NCBI GenBank assembly: GCA_945862065.1
Contig: CAMAWT010000007.1
Coordinates: 77,491 to 141,490 of the forward strand
From: Flavobacterium psychrophilum
GTDB taxonomy: Bacteria > Bacteroidota > Bacteroidia > Flavobacteriales > Flavobacteriaceae
Direction: 5' to 3'
Length of the DNA stretch: 64,000 nucleotides
Part shown: one piece after another, positions 8,610-17,602 of the stretch
Numbering within the stretch: the stretch's first letter is position 1
How the letters are laid out: every line of letters starts with the position of its first letter
Translations under genes and position numbers: made by a program
The notes under the pieces: generated by a model
Seen by the model: only the letters and a program-made list of their open reading frames with translations
The model's database searches: none
What the model was told of the DNA's origin: nothing

Positions 8610-11600
8610 TTATTTTACAATTAATTTTTTAACGATTCCTTCATTCGTTTTAATTAAATATATTCCTGGACTCATCAATTTAGTGTTTATCACTTGAGCT
8701 TCCTTTTGGGTTAAGATTAATTTTCCGTTTACATCAAAAACTTCAATGTCTGCAGAACGATTAAAGTAAACGATACCGTCATTATTTGCCGGATTTGGAA
8801 ATATTGTAAATGTTTTAGGTTGATTGATGTTTTCAATCGTTGACAACCCATTTGTGTCAACTTCAAAAATTGAAATTGTTCCACTAATTTCATTTGCTAC
8901 TAAAACGTGAGGAATTCCATTTGGGCTGTTTTCTGGAGTTATGTAAGTAATTCCTTCTGGACCATGATCTCCTGCATATGCAGATGTGCTTCTGCTGTTT
9001 TTGTAATTAGCAAAAGTTACATTATTTGGATTTGAAATATTATAAACCATAACACCTCCTATTCGTTCCAAAGAAATAAAAGCGAAGGTTTCTGTGCCAA
9101 TCTGAGCTACTGTAACTCCTTCTGGCTCTGGACCTTTTGCGCGGCTTCTGTTTTTAACCGTATTGCTTTCATGATCTGAATTGAACAAAGTTGGGAAATT
9201 GGTAGCGGTATACATTTCAAAATCGTCACCACTATCAAAAACTATTTGTTTGGTAGTTGCATTAAAAATTGAAAAAGATCTAGATCCAACACAATTGATA
9301 ACTTCATATTCTGTATCAGAATCGGTATTTCCGTTTACATTTGTAGTTCTAAAACGTCCCATATTATGATTCTGTTTCAATACACTTGAATTTGGAAAGT
9401 TAATAGGATCTAATACATAAGTTGATGCTCCAACCGTAGTTCGTTCTGTAAAAGTTCCGTATTCTTTTTCATCACCTTCATTAGCTGTAACTATATAATT
9501 GGTTCCGGCTACAGTATAATTTGATATCGCATCAGGAATATAAAAGGCATTTATTGGCCAATTTGCAATTAATATCTGACCATTGTTATCAGAAATATCA
9601 AATCCATTTCCAGGTAATCTTATGTCTTTAGTACCAAGCGCCCAAATATTTGAAATTGTATTGGTATTCAAATTAATTTCTGCAATGGCATTATTTTCTT
9701 GTAATGCAACATATGCTTTTTGAGAATCTGAACTAATTGTAATATATTCTGGTTCAAAATCTTGAGATAATGTACTAGTTGCTTTTACCTTTCTTATCCC
9801 TGAAGCCAATAATGTGGTTTCTTGAGGATTATATGAAGTAAAATCTAATGTTGTAACATTTGCCTGAGTCAGTGAAGGAATTCCCCCTGAAATATCAATA
9901 ATACTAACAGAACCTTCTGGGTCAATGGTATAAGCAGTGTTTGGCTGGCCTTCATTAGCGGTCATGACTTTATTTCCGTTTGGCGAAAAAGTTATCATGT
10001 CTGGTAATGCGCCAACAGTTACTTGTTTTAAAAAGACTCCATTTGTATTAAAAAAAACAACCGATCCGTTTAAAGTTTCATCTGTATTTGGCGATGCCAC
10101 TGCAACTATTCCGTTTTTAACTGCTACAGAAGTTACACCTCCATAACTATTTAAGTCAATTGAATTAATAAGGACAGGAGCTGATGGATTGCTAAAATTA
10201 ATTATGTCTAAAAACCCCGCTACTGCACTTGTAGTAAATAGTCTTTGCGAGATTGGATCATGAACCACAATTTCACAAGTACTTGAATTACTTCCAGATG
10301 GATCAAAACTACCAATATAATTTAACTCAATTTGGTTGGTAGGTGTAGGTGCCAAACGATCATTATCAATTATATATATTGTAGCTGTTGACGTTCCAGT
10401 AACGGTAAGACCTATTGGATTTTCAAGACTCAAAACAAAATATTCTGCTTGTTGCTCGTTTATGGTGTCATCATTTATTGGAATAGTAATAGTTTGTGTT
10501 AATGAACTAGAACTTGTAAAGTTTAATGTTTGAGTTGCCAATGTAAAATCATTTGAATTGGCTGTGCTGAAAGGTACCGATTTCACAACAAGTTCAACTG
10601 AGCTAGTTACTGGGCTATTTAAATTAACTACAAACGAAAGTGCTCCAGCGTTTTCATTTACTTTAACAAAAGTAGCGTTAAAACTTACCGATGGTGTAGC
10701 AGTTGTAAAACTTGAGGATTGTACTGTTGTAATCGCGTTGTTGCTTGCGTCCTCTACTGTGTTTGGCAATAAAGCAACATAATACACTTGGTTGTTTGCT
10801 AATGTTGTTGTTGGAGCAATTGAAATTACATTGCCAGATATTGTAGCATCAAAAGGAACAATTGAACCCGTTGCGTTATTTAATCTTAATTCAACCAATG
10901 CGTCAACATTTGTGTTGTTAATTGCAGAATTATCAATCAATCTTATAGCTTCATTAAACGTTATGCTTGGTTGAAAAGAAGTTGAAATGTTTGTAGTAGC
11001 ATTAATTGGTGAAAAAATCGTTGTAGGCGCCGTAGTGTCTCCACTGCTTATAGCTGCACCGCTTGCTGTAAAATTATCAAATCTATTGTTTCCGACTGTG
11101 CCTCCTGCTCCTTGAGTAAATTCTACTTTTAATTTAAAATTAGAATTATTGTTTGCACCAGCAATTGAGGTAAAATCTAGAGTTTCAAGTGCGGGATTTC
11201 CGTTATTTGGTAATATGGTTGTTAATACAGTGAAATTTGTTCCATCAGTAGAATAAGACCACGTTTGAATTCCAGCTCCCGAACTTGATCGACGTGTAGC
11301 AAATTTTACAACTATGTTTTGATAACCTGTTGTTGGCAAACCAAAAACTAAAGCCCCGCCAATTGGATCATTAAAGCGTAGGTGTGCTCCTGCAAGATCA
11401 CCATTTTGGGCATTTAAATTTGATACATCAAAGTTTTGTCCTGTGCCACCTGCAAAATCAATAGCGCTAATTCCTCCGGCAACTGCATTCAATGATGCCC
11501 CGCCAACGGTTTGAGAAGGAGTTGTAATTGAAGTTAAAGAAGTGTTAGTGTTAAAATTCCAATAGTGAATTAATGATTGCCCCCAAGTGAAAGAGCTAAA

Positions 11601-11648
11601 CATTACAAAAACAAAAAAAACTGATTTTTTAAAGTACTTTAATCGCAT
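8610..11648 (-). CDS. Secreted Calx-beta / choice-of-anchor I protein with T9SS sorting domain
   Basis: This 1012-residue exported protein has a signal peptide (1-24). Domains in order are: a lectin-like/jellyroll region (about 25-200, starting HYWNFNTNTSL), an SbsA/Big-type Ig domain (about 205-320), a Calx-beta domain (about 322-430, VKVNENAGALSFVVNLNSPV), and a long choice-of-anchor I beta-propeller-like region (about 440-930). The last ~75 residues form a type-A T9SS sorting domain (FTIFPNPANNDGIVYF, ending in a LIVK-type tail). The mature protein is therefore expected to be exported by the type IX secretion system and held at or released from the cell surface. The propeller class includes phytase- and alkaline-phosphatase-like proteins, but no catalytic residues could be assigned. 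Confidence 0.85.
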   Translation of the reverse strand: MRLKYFKKSVFFVFVMFSSFTWGQSLIHYWNFNTNTSLTSITTPSQTVGGASLNAVAGGISAIDFAGGTGQNFDVSNLNAQNGDLAGAHLRFNDPIGGALVFGLPTTGYQNIVVKFATRRSSSGAGIQTWSYSTDGTNFTVLTTILPNNGNPALETLDFTSIAGANNNSNFKLKVEFTQGAGGTVGNNRFDNFTASGAAISSGDTTAPTTIFSPINATTNISTSFQPSITFNEAIRLIDNSAINNTNVDALVELRLNNATGSIVPFDATISGNVISIAPTTTLANNQVYYVALLPNTVEDASNNAITTVQSSSFTTATPSVSFNATFVKVNENAGALSFVVNLNSPVTSSVELVVKSVPFSTANSNDFTLATQTLNFTSSSSLTQTITIPINDDTINEQQAEYFVLSLENPIGLTVTGTSTATIYIIDNDRLAPTPTNQIELNYIGSFDPSGSNSSTCEIVVHDPISQRLFTTSAVAGFLDIINFSNPSAPVLINSIDLNSYGGVTSVAVKNGIVAVASPNTDETLNGSVVFFNTNGVFLKQVTVGALPDMITFSPNGNKVMTANEGQPNTAYTIDPEGSVSIIDISGGIPSLTQANVTTLDFTSYNPQETTLLASGIRKVKATSTLSQDFEPEYITISSDSQKAYVALQENNAIAEINLNTNTISNIWALGTKDIRLPGNGFDISDNNGQILIANWPINAFYIPDAISNYTVAGTNYIVTANEGDEKEYGTFTERTTVGASTYVLDPINFPNSSVLKQNHNMGRFRTTNVNGNTDSDTEYEVINCVGSRSFSIFNATTKQIVFDSGDDFEMYTATNFPTLFNSDHESNTVKNRSRAKGPEPEGVTVAQIGTETFAFISLERIGGVMVYNISNPNNVTFANYKNSRSTSAYAGDHGPEGITYITPENSPNGIPHVLVANEISGTISIFEVDTNGLSTIENINQPKTFTIFPNPANNDGIVYFNRSADIEVFDVNGKLILTQKEAQVINTKLMSPGIYLIKTNEGIVKKLIVK

Positions 11649-11890
11649 AATTATTTTATTTTAAGATAATTCATAAAATTATTCGATACTTATTGTAAAA
11701 CTATTAATTAGATAATAATTAATAATTAACAAATCGTAAGGATATTATAATCAAAACAACTTTTATTTTACATGCTACTTCTTACTAACAGCATAAAAAA
11801 GTACTGATTAATAATCCGTTAGACTTACAAATTAATTAAATGCAAAAATTTACTGAATTTGAATTACTTTTACAAAATAGAATTTAAAAA

Positions 11891-12628
11891 ATGAACAGAA
11901 CATTAGTTATAGGAGACATTCATGGCGGATTACTTGCAATAAAACAAGTTTTTGAGCGAGCAAAAGTCACGTTAGATGATACTTTGATTTTTTTAGGCGA
12001 TTATGTGGATGGTTGGAGTCAATCGGCTGAAGTTTTAGATTTTTTAATGCATCTTTCTACACAACAGAAAACCATATTGTTACGTGGAAATCATGACCAA
12101 CTTTTGTTGGATTGGCTTGAAGGAAATACTGAAGAATTTGATGAAGATCAATGGTTTAAACACGGTGGCGAATCTACAATGAAGGCCTATTCTAAACTTT
12201 CGATAGAAAAAAAACAAGAACATATCGCCTTTTTGAAATCATTACAAGATTATTATATCGATGAAAATAATAGACTTTTCATTCATGCTGGTTTCACGCA
12301 TCAAAACGGGGTAAATTCAGAATATTTTCCAAAATTATTTTATTGGGATAGAACGCTTTGGGAAACGGCATTGTCATTGGATCATTCGATACCAAAAAAT
12401 CATCTGTATTATCCAAAACGTTTTGCATTGTACCAAGAAATTTTTATTGGGCACACCCCAGTAACAAAAATAGGGGAAACCATTCCTGTTAACAAAGGAT
12501 GCGTTTGGAACATAGACACAGGCGCTGGTTTTATGGGATCTTTAACCTTAATAGATGCCGATACAAAAGAATTTTGGCAAAGCGATCGTTTACCAGATTT
12601 ATATCCGAATGAAAAAGGCAGAAATTGA
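11891..12628 (+). CDS. PPP-family metallophosphoesterase (serine/threonine-phosphatase type)
   Basis: This 245-residue soluble protein carries the full PPP metal-binding signature: GDIHG (D9, H11), GDYVDG (D37), LRGNHD (N67, H68), then LFIHAGF and IGHTPV supplying the later histidines. Bacterial members include PrpA/PrpB-like protein phosphatases and ApaH-like hydrolases; the substrate is not deducible. It is preceded by 242 bp of AT-rich spacer after the divergent secreted-protein gene. Confidence 0.9.
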   Translation: MNRTLVIGDIHGGLLAIKQVFERAKVTLDDTLIFLGDYVDGWSQSAEVLDFLMHLSTQQKTILLRGNHDQLLLDWLEGNTEEFDEDQWFKHGGESTMKAYSKLSIEKKQEHIAFLKSLQDYYIDENNRLFIHAGFTHQNGVNSEYFPKLFYWDRTLWETALSLDHSIPKNHLYYPKRFALYQEIFIGHTPVTKIGETIPVNKGCVWNIDTGAGFMGSLTLIDADTKEFWQSDRLPDLYPNEKGRN

Positions 12629-12639
12629 GCATTTCATTG

Positions 12640-12647
12640 TATCTTTG
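12640..12647 (+). promoter_or_regulatory. Probable -7 element (TATCTTTG)
   Basis: It matches the Bacteroidota -7 consensus TAnnTTTG exactly and is placed 25 bp before the start codon at 12672. No good -33 TTTG is seen at the normal spacing, so it is a half-supported promoter. Confidence 0.45.
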
Positions 12648-12671
12648 TATAAACTTTAAAATTATAGTACC

Positions 12672-13166
12672 ATGAAAAAATTATTTGTGATAGCCTTATT
12701 TTCAATCACTACATTTGTGAACGCTCAAGTTTTTAAAGGCAAAGGAGATGTTAAAGCTCAAGTTGGATTTGGTTTTCAAAATGGTGCAACTTCATTGGTT
12801 ATAACCAACGATTACGGAATTGGAGAAAATATTTCTGTTGGTTTTGTTGGCGGATATTTATTGGGAGCAGATGAAATAGAAGGGTCTAAACTAAAATTTG
12901 AGGATAAACTCGGTTTTAAAGTACGATTTAATGCCAATATTGGAAATGTAATCAATATCGATAAAAATTTTGACCTTTATCCCGGATTGAGTTTGGGACT
13001 TAAAAACCTTGGCGGACATGTTGGTGCGAGGTATTTTTTTACGAATGGATTCGGACTTTTCTCAGAGGTTGGTTTTCCAATAGCAAAATATAATAAGGAT
13101 GTTTCTGGATATAAATTCTACAACAACCAGTTTATTTTTAGTGCCGGCCTTTCTTTTAATTTGTAA
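12672..13166 (+). CDS. Small exported beta-rich protein (DUF6646-like)
   Basis: This 164-residue protein has a signal peptide (MKKLFVIALFSITTFVNAQ). The mature part is built of alternating glycine/aromatic beta-strands (VGFVGGYLLG, LSLGLKNLGGHVGARYFF) and ends in the aromatic/leucine strand FIFSAGLSFNL, typical of an eight-stranded outer-membrane barrel. It resembles the flavobacterial DUF6646 group from memory; no function is known. It is followed 17 bp later by the PhnA-like gene and may be cotranscribed. Confidence 0.7.
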   Translation: MKKLFVIALFSITTFVNAQVFKGKGDVKAQVGFGFQNGATSLVITNDYGIGENISVGFVGGYLLGADEIEGSKLKFEDKLGFKVRFNANIGNVINIDKNFDLYPGLSLGLKNLGGHVGARYFFTNGFGLFSEVGFPIAKYNKDVSGYKFYNNQFIFSAGLSFNL

Positions 13167-13183
13167 AATTCTAATATCATAAA

Positions 13184-13759
13184 ATGAGTGTTGTAACTGA
13201 AAAAAGACTAAAAGACAGAAGTGGTTCTGTTTGTGAAATAAGTGGAAACGATGAAGATTTAGTCGTTTATTTGGTTGAACCAAAAACAGAGGAAATTCCA
13301 GAAAACTGTATTTTAATTACTAAATCATTAAAAAGCCAAATAGAAAATCCAGAAACTACCAACCCAAATGATTGGAGAGGTTTGAGCGATAGCATGTGGA
13401 ATGAAAATCTACCTGTTCAAATTGTTTCTTGGAGGATGCACGCTCGATTAAAAAACATGGATTTGTTAGAAATGATGTATCTTGATGAAGACGCATTGGA
13501 ATGGGCAAAAGCAACTGGAGAAGCTGATGACGACGAAGGTAAAATTATTCATAAAGATTCAAACGGGAACATTTTATTGGACGGAGATTCAGTAGTTTTG
13601 ATAAAAGACCTCGATGTAAAAGGCGCAACATTTACTGCAAAACGTGGAGCTGCCGTGCACAACATAAAACTGGTTTGGGACGATGCCAACCTTATTGAAG
13701 GTAGGGTTGAAAATCAAACTATCTTCATTTTGACGCAATATGTGAAGAAAACGAAGTAG
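13184..13759 (+). CDS. PhnA-like protein
   Basis: This 191-residue cytosolic protein belongs to the PhnA/YjdM group. The C-terminal ~70 residues have the conserved strand pattern (HKDSNGNILLDGDSVVLIKD, LDVKGATFTAKRGAAVHNI, LVWDDANLIEGRVENQTIFI). The N-terminal portion contains the family's CEISGNDEDLVVYLV segment with its zinc-ribbon cysteines reduced to one. The name PhnA comes from the E. coli phn region, but these proteins are not phosphonate lyases and their role is unknown. Some have been reported as phosphonoacetate hydrolases, which is a different family. Confidence 0.8.
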   Translation: MSVVTEKRLKDRSGSVCEISGNDEDLVVYLVEPKTEEIPENCILITKSLKSQIENPETTNPNDWRGLSDSMWNENLPVQIVSWRMHARLKNMDLLEMMYLDEDALEWAKATGEADDDEGKIIHKDSNGNILLDGDSVVLIKDLDVKGATFTAKRGAAVHNIKLVWDDANLIEGRVENQTIFILTQYVKKTK

Positions 13760-13913
13760 GTTTTGGTTTGTCACTATAAATCACTGCTCTTTCGATTTTC
13801 TGAACTTTTCTTTTATTAGTAGTATTTTTTTTACAACATTTAGTAATTTTATGAAATAAATTAAACTATTTATTGTTTTGATAGTCAAATATTAAATTCC
13901 TTAAGTTAAAAAT

Positions 13914-15722
13914 ATGGAAAAGAATTATTCTCGTAGAAACTTATTTAAAAAACTGTTTTTTAAAGTAGAAAAAACAGACGATCCTCTTTTTGAAAAATAT
14001 AAAAGAAGAAACTATAAATCAAGAAGTTACCAAACTGATGCTACTACTTCTTCATTAAATAGAATTGGAAATATCACAAGTGGTCTAACGCCTTATTCTG
14101 GAGCTTGGAACAAAGCAACTGTTTTGCATTTGTTACGAAGAACACAATTTGGCTTTAAATTTTCAGATGTAAATGGTTTAGAACAAGTGGGGCTAAATTC
14201 AAGTGTTAATTCGCTTTTAACCATTCCAAATACAGTACCAAATCCACCTGTAAATTTTTATCAAAATGTTTTTGCTGACGAAGGAAACATACCTTACGGA
14301 AGCGATTGGACTCAACATGCGTTCAATTCAAATTCCATAGGAAACACAACAAATGTTTATCGAATTACGGGTCTTTCTGCCTGGAATTTAGGACAAGGAT
14401 TAAATCAACAACTCAATATTAAAGAAAAAATGACCTGGTTTTGGTATCATTTTATTCCCATTGATTTTAATACGGTTAGAGTTTCTCAAAATATTTATTG
14501 TGGCTCAAATTCGGCACGAATATCCCATGAATACATTCAAAATTTTAGGAATAATGCTTTAGGTAATTTTAAAACCTTAATCCGAAATGTAGCAACCCAA
14601 CCTGCTATGATGTATTATCTTAACAATCAAGCCAATACAAACAGTGCGCCAGATGAAAATTTTGCTAGAGAAATCATGGAGCTTTTTACGCTGGGTAAAG
14701 ATCCTTTGAGTCAATTTACTGAAGCTGATGTAATTACAGCTGCAAAAGTGCTTACCGGTTGGCGGGTTCAAAATCTAAATACACACCCTACATCAACCTC
14801 TTTTGTAGCATCGCAACACGACACCTCGAACAAAACATTTTCTGCCTTTTTTAATAATACAACTATAACAAATAACGGAAGTGCAGAATTAGATGCGTTC
14901 ATAGATTTAATCTTTTCAAAATCGCAAGTAGTTTCCGAATATATATGCCGCAGATTGTATCGTTATTTTGTTTATTATGATATAGATGCCAATATTGAAG
15001 CGAATGTTATTGTTCCGTTAGCTCAATATTTTGTTGCAAACAATTGGGAAATAGCACCTGTTTTAGACAAGTTATTCAAAAGCCAACATTTTTATGATAT
15101 GGCAAATTATGGGGTGTACATCAAATCTCCATTTGATTTGATTCTTGGAAGTATGCGTACTTTTAATTTAAATTACAACGTTTCAGATGCTACCAATCAT
15201 CATGCTCAATATTATGTTTGGGGAGCCATAAATACAAGATTTTTAGTGCCTATCGATCAATCAATGGGTAATATACCTAATGTTGCGGGTTGGCCTGCTT
15301 ATTATCAAAATCCAAATTTTCATGAATATTGGATAAATTCCAATACGGTTCAAAAAAGAGCTGCATTTATTGACGCTATTTTTAATGGATTTAATTTAAC
15401 CTATAATGGATTAACAACGCGCATCGAGGTCGATGGAATTGCTTGGGTTTCACAATTCCCCGCTGCAACTATTTCAGATCCAGATGCTTTAGTAAATGAA
15501 TGTGTTAAATATCTTTTGCCTGTAGATATAAGTAATACTGCAAAAACAAATTTAAAAGTACAAAATTTGTTGTCCAATCAAGTTGAAAATTATTATTGGA
15601 CCGATGCATGGAATAATTATATTGGCAACCCAACAAATACTAGTTTAAAAAATATAGTTAAATCAAGGCTGAAGAGTTTACTTGTTTCAATAACTCAATT
15701 ATCAGAATATCAATTAATGTAG
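13914..15722 (+). CDS. DUF1800 domain-containing protein
   Basis: This 602-residue protein matches DUF1800 in order: the N-terminal LLRRTQFGFKFSDVNGLEQV, the central WFWYHFIPID and the ENFAREIMELFTLG signature around residue 250, then ADVITAAKVLTGWRV and CRRLYRYFVY. The N-terminus begins SRRNLFKK and resembles a twin-arginine motif, although a clear hydrophobic core is lacking. It is followed after 4 bp by the DUF1501 gene, a pairing seen in many Bacteroidota and Planctomycetota genomes. The pair is presumed to form an exported complex of unknown activity. No T9SS tail is present on this partner. Confidence 0.9.
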   Translation: MEKNYSRRNLFKKLFFKVEKTDDPLFEKYKRRNYKSRSYQTDATTSSLNRIGNITSGLTPYSGAWNKATVLHLLRRTQFGFKFSDVNGLEQVGLNSSVNSLLTIPNTVPNPPVNFYQNVFADEGNIPYGSDWTQHAFNSNSIGNTTNVYRITGLSAWNLGQGLNQQLNIKEKMTWFWYHFIPIDFNTVRVSQNIYCGSNSARISHEYIQNFRNNALGNFKTLIRNVATQPAMMYYLNNQANTNSAPDENFAREIMELFTLGKDPLSQFTEADVITAAKVLTGWRVQNLNTHPTSTSFVASQHDTSNKTFSAFFNNTTITNNGSAELDAFIDLIFSKSQVVSEYICRRLYRYFVYYDIDANIEANVIVPLAQYFVANNWEIAPVLDKLFKSQHFYDMANYGVYIKSPFDLILGSMRTFNLNYNVSDATNHHAQYYVWGAINTRFLVPIDQSMGNIPNVAGWPAYYQNPNFHEYWINSNTVQKRAAFIDAIFNGFNLTYNGLTTRIEVDGIAWVSQFPAATISDPDALVNECVKYLLPVDISNTAKTNLKVQNLLSNQVENYYWTDAWNNYIGNPTNTSLKNIVKSRLKSLLVSITQLSEYQLM

Positions 15723-15726
15723 CATT

Positions 15727-17340
15727 ATGAAAAGAAGAAATTTTATTAAAACTACAGCTTTGGCTACAGCACCTTTGTTAATTCATGGTGTACCCGTTAT
15801 AGCATCTTCAAAATTGGATAGTATAACACTCGAAAAAATGGCGCTTTCTGCAATAAATTGCGGTAAAATTTTGGTAATTATTCAACAAAATGGAGGCAAC
15901 GATGGTTTAAATACGGTGTTTCCATTAGATCAATGGAGTAAACTATCTAATGCACGATCGAATATTTTAATGAATGAATCTAGCGTTTTAACATTAAACA
16001 ATAATAGTTCTACCGGTCTTCACCCAGCTATGACTGAGATGAAAAACCTTTATAATAATGGTAAAATGATGATTGTTCAAGGAGTGTCGTATCCTAATCC
16101 AAATTATAGCCATTTTAGAGCAACCGATATTTGGTTTACAGCATCCGGAAGTAATCAAAACCTTGATAGTGGTTGGCTTGGGAGGGCATTAGATATTAAA
16201 TATCCGAATTACCCAACGGCATATCCTTCTGCAGAAATGTCAGATCCATTAGCCATACAAATAGGTTCAACATTGCCCTTTTCATTACAAGGTCCAAATA
16301 TGAACATGGGGTACAGTGCTCCTGACCCGAATGCCCTTTTAAATGTAATAAATGGTATTACTGATGCAGCGCCAAATTCTGATTATGGACACGAACTTAC
16401 TTTTCTTCGATTGATGAAAGACCAAAGTAATGTGTACAGAAATGTTATTCAAACTGCTTATAATATCCCTTTAAACTCGGGGGTTACTTATCCGACGAAC
16501 AATAAATTAGCCGATCAATTAAAAATTGTTGCCAAATTAATTAATGGAGGATTGCAAACACCTGTTTATATAGTAAATCATCCAAACACACATGATACTC
16601 ACGAAAATCAAGTAAGCAGTACTGATAAAACACAAGGTTCTCAGGCGGTTAACTTAACCTTATTATCGCAGGCAATTGGTGCTTTTCAACAAGAAATAAC
16701 CTACATGGGCAAGGAAGATTATGTAACCGGAATGACCTTTAGTGAATTTGGCAGAAGAATAAAAAGTAACGCAAGTATGGGAACCGATCATGGTGCTGCT
16801 GCTCCGGTTATATTTTTTGGTGGAGCTTTAAATACAAGTCCGACTGCAGTTGCAACTACTTCTTTCCCAGTCCCTGGAATGATTGGAACTACACCTGTGC
16901 TGCCAACAACTGCAACTGCAAACGACCAAGTTCCTATGCAATTTGATTACCGACAACTTTATACAACTGTAATGCAAGATTGGTTGTGTATGTCTGAAAG
17001 TGAAGCTACACAAGTTTTAGGCGGAAATTATGTAAAATTGCCTATTTTTGATAGTACTTTGCTTAGTTCTGTAAATTTTGATGATGACATACATTTAGAA
17101 ATAAAACTCTATCCAAATCCAACTAGCAATGGTTCTATTTCTTTATTGTTTCCCGAATCTGTAAATACAAATGTTCAATTTACCGTTTTCTCTATAAACG
17201 GCAATTTAATCGAAAACAGCATTGTATATGTTACCGATAAAAATGTAACCTTAACTTATCCAAAACTAGCTACAGGAACCTATATTCTTTCGATAGATTG
17301 GAATCGACAAAAGGTATTTAAAAAATTTGTGCTTTTGTAA
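15727..17340 (+). CDS. DUF1501 domain-containing protein with T9SS sorting domain
   Basis: This 537-residue exported protein starts with a Tat-like signal (KRRNFIKTTALATAPLLIHG). It then shows the DUF1501 sulfatase-like core: ILVIIQQNGGNDGLNTVFP near residue 50, YPNPNYSHFRATDIW, and TFSEFGRRIKSNASMGTDHG near residue 345. The C-terminal ~75 residues are a T9SS sorting domain (LYPNPTSNGSISLLFPES through KKFVLL). A Tat-type export signal combined with a T9SS tail implies that the protein folds in the cytoplasm before secretion. It is cotranscribed with the DUF1800 gene (4-bp gap) and ends in a strong terminator. Confidence 0.9.
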   Translation: MKRRNFIKTTALATAPLLIHGVPVIASSKLDSITLEKMALSAINCGKILVIIQQNGGNDGLNTVFPLDQWSKLSNARSNILMNESSVLTLNNNSSTGLHPAMTEMKNLYNNGKMMIVQGVSYPNPNYSHFRATDIWFTASGSNQNLDSGWLGRALDIKYPNYPTAYPSAEMSDPLAIQIGSTLPFSLQGPNMNMGYSAPDPNALLNVINGITDAAPNSDYGHELTFLRLMKDQSNVYRNVIQTAYNIPLNSGVTYPTNNKLADQLKIVAKLINGGLQTPVYIVNHPNTHDTHENQVSSTDKTQGSQAVNLTLLSQAIGAFQQEITYMGKEDYVTGMTFSEFGRRIKSNASMGTDHGAAAPVIFFGGALNTSPTAVATTSFPVPGMIGTTPVLPTTATANDQVPMQFDYRQLYTTVMQDWLCMSESEATQVLGGNYVKLPIFDSTLLSSVNFDDDIHLEIKLYPNPTSNGSISLLFPESVNTNVQFTVFSINGNLIENSIVYVTDKNVTLTYPKLATGTYILSIDWNRQKVFKKFVLL

Positions 17341-17360
17341 ATAACACTTTTTCTAATAAA

Positions 17361-17386
17361 AAAAAGCCTGCAAAATGCAGGTTTTT
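17361..17386 (+). terminator. Intrinsic terminator after DUF1501 gene
   Basis: The stem AAAAGCCTGCA / TGCAGGTTTTT has an AAA loop and is followed by a T tract, 20 bp after the stop codon. Confidence 0.85.
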
Positions 17387-17483
17387 CTATTTCATAAAAA
17401 GTTTTTTAACCTTGTAAGTATAAAAATTTGTTTATAAAAAAGATGAAATTATTTCAATAGCTTTGTTTTGAAGTGGATTGTGG

Positions 17484-17504
17484 GCACGGAATGTAATTCC
17501 GCGC
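17484..17504. repeat. Small GC-rich palindrome in AT-rich spacer
   Basis: CGGAAT / ATTCCG with a GTA loop sits in the context GCACGGAAT..ATTCCGCGC, followed by CTATCGG and CTTATCGG. It is clearly richer in GC than its surroundings. It looks like a member of a dispersed bacteroidotal palindrome (inference from memory of similar intergenic motifs); only one copy was seen here. Confidence 0.5.
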
Positions 17505-17602
17505 TATCGGCTTATCGGTAATTGAACTCATATTTTTGTAATTTGATTTTTGTTAATTACAATTCAAATATTAAACTTAAAATTAGTATATTTAGCCCAT
17601 TT

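Noticed and set aside
13184..13759. Phosphonate utilisation locus
   Set aside because: The PhnA-like protein occurs without any phn genes, and PhnA homologues are not phosphonate-degrading enzymes as a rule.
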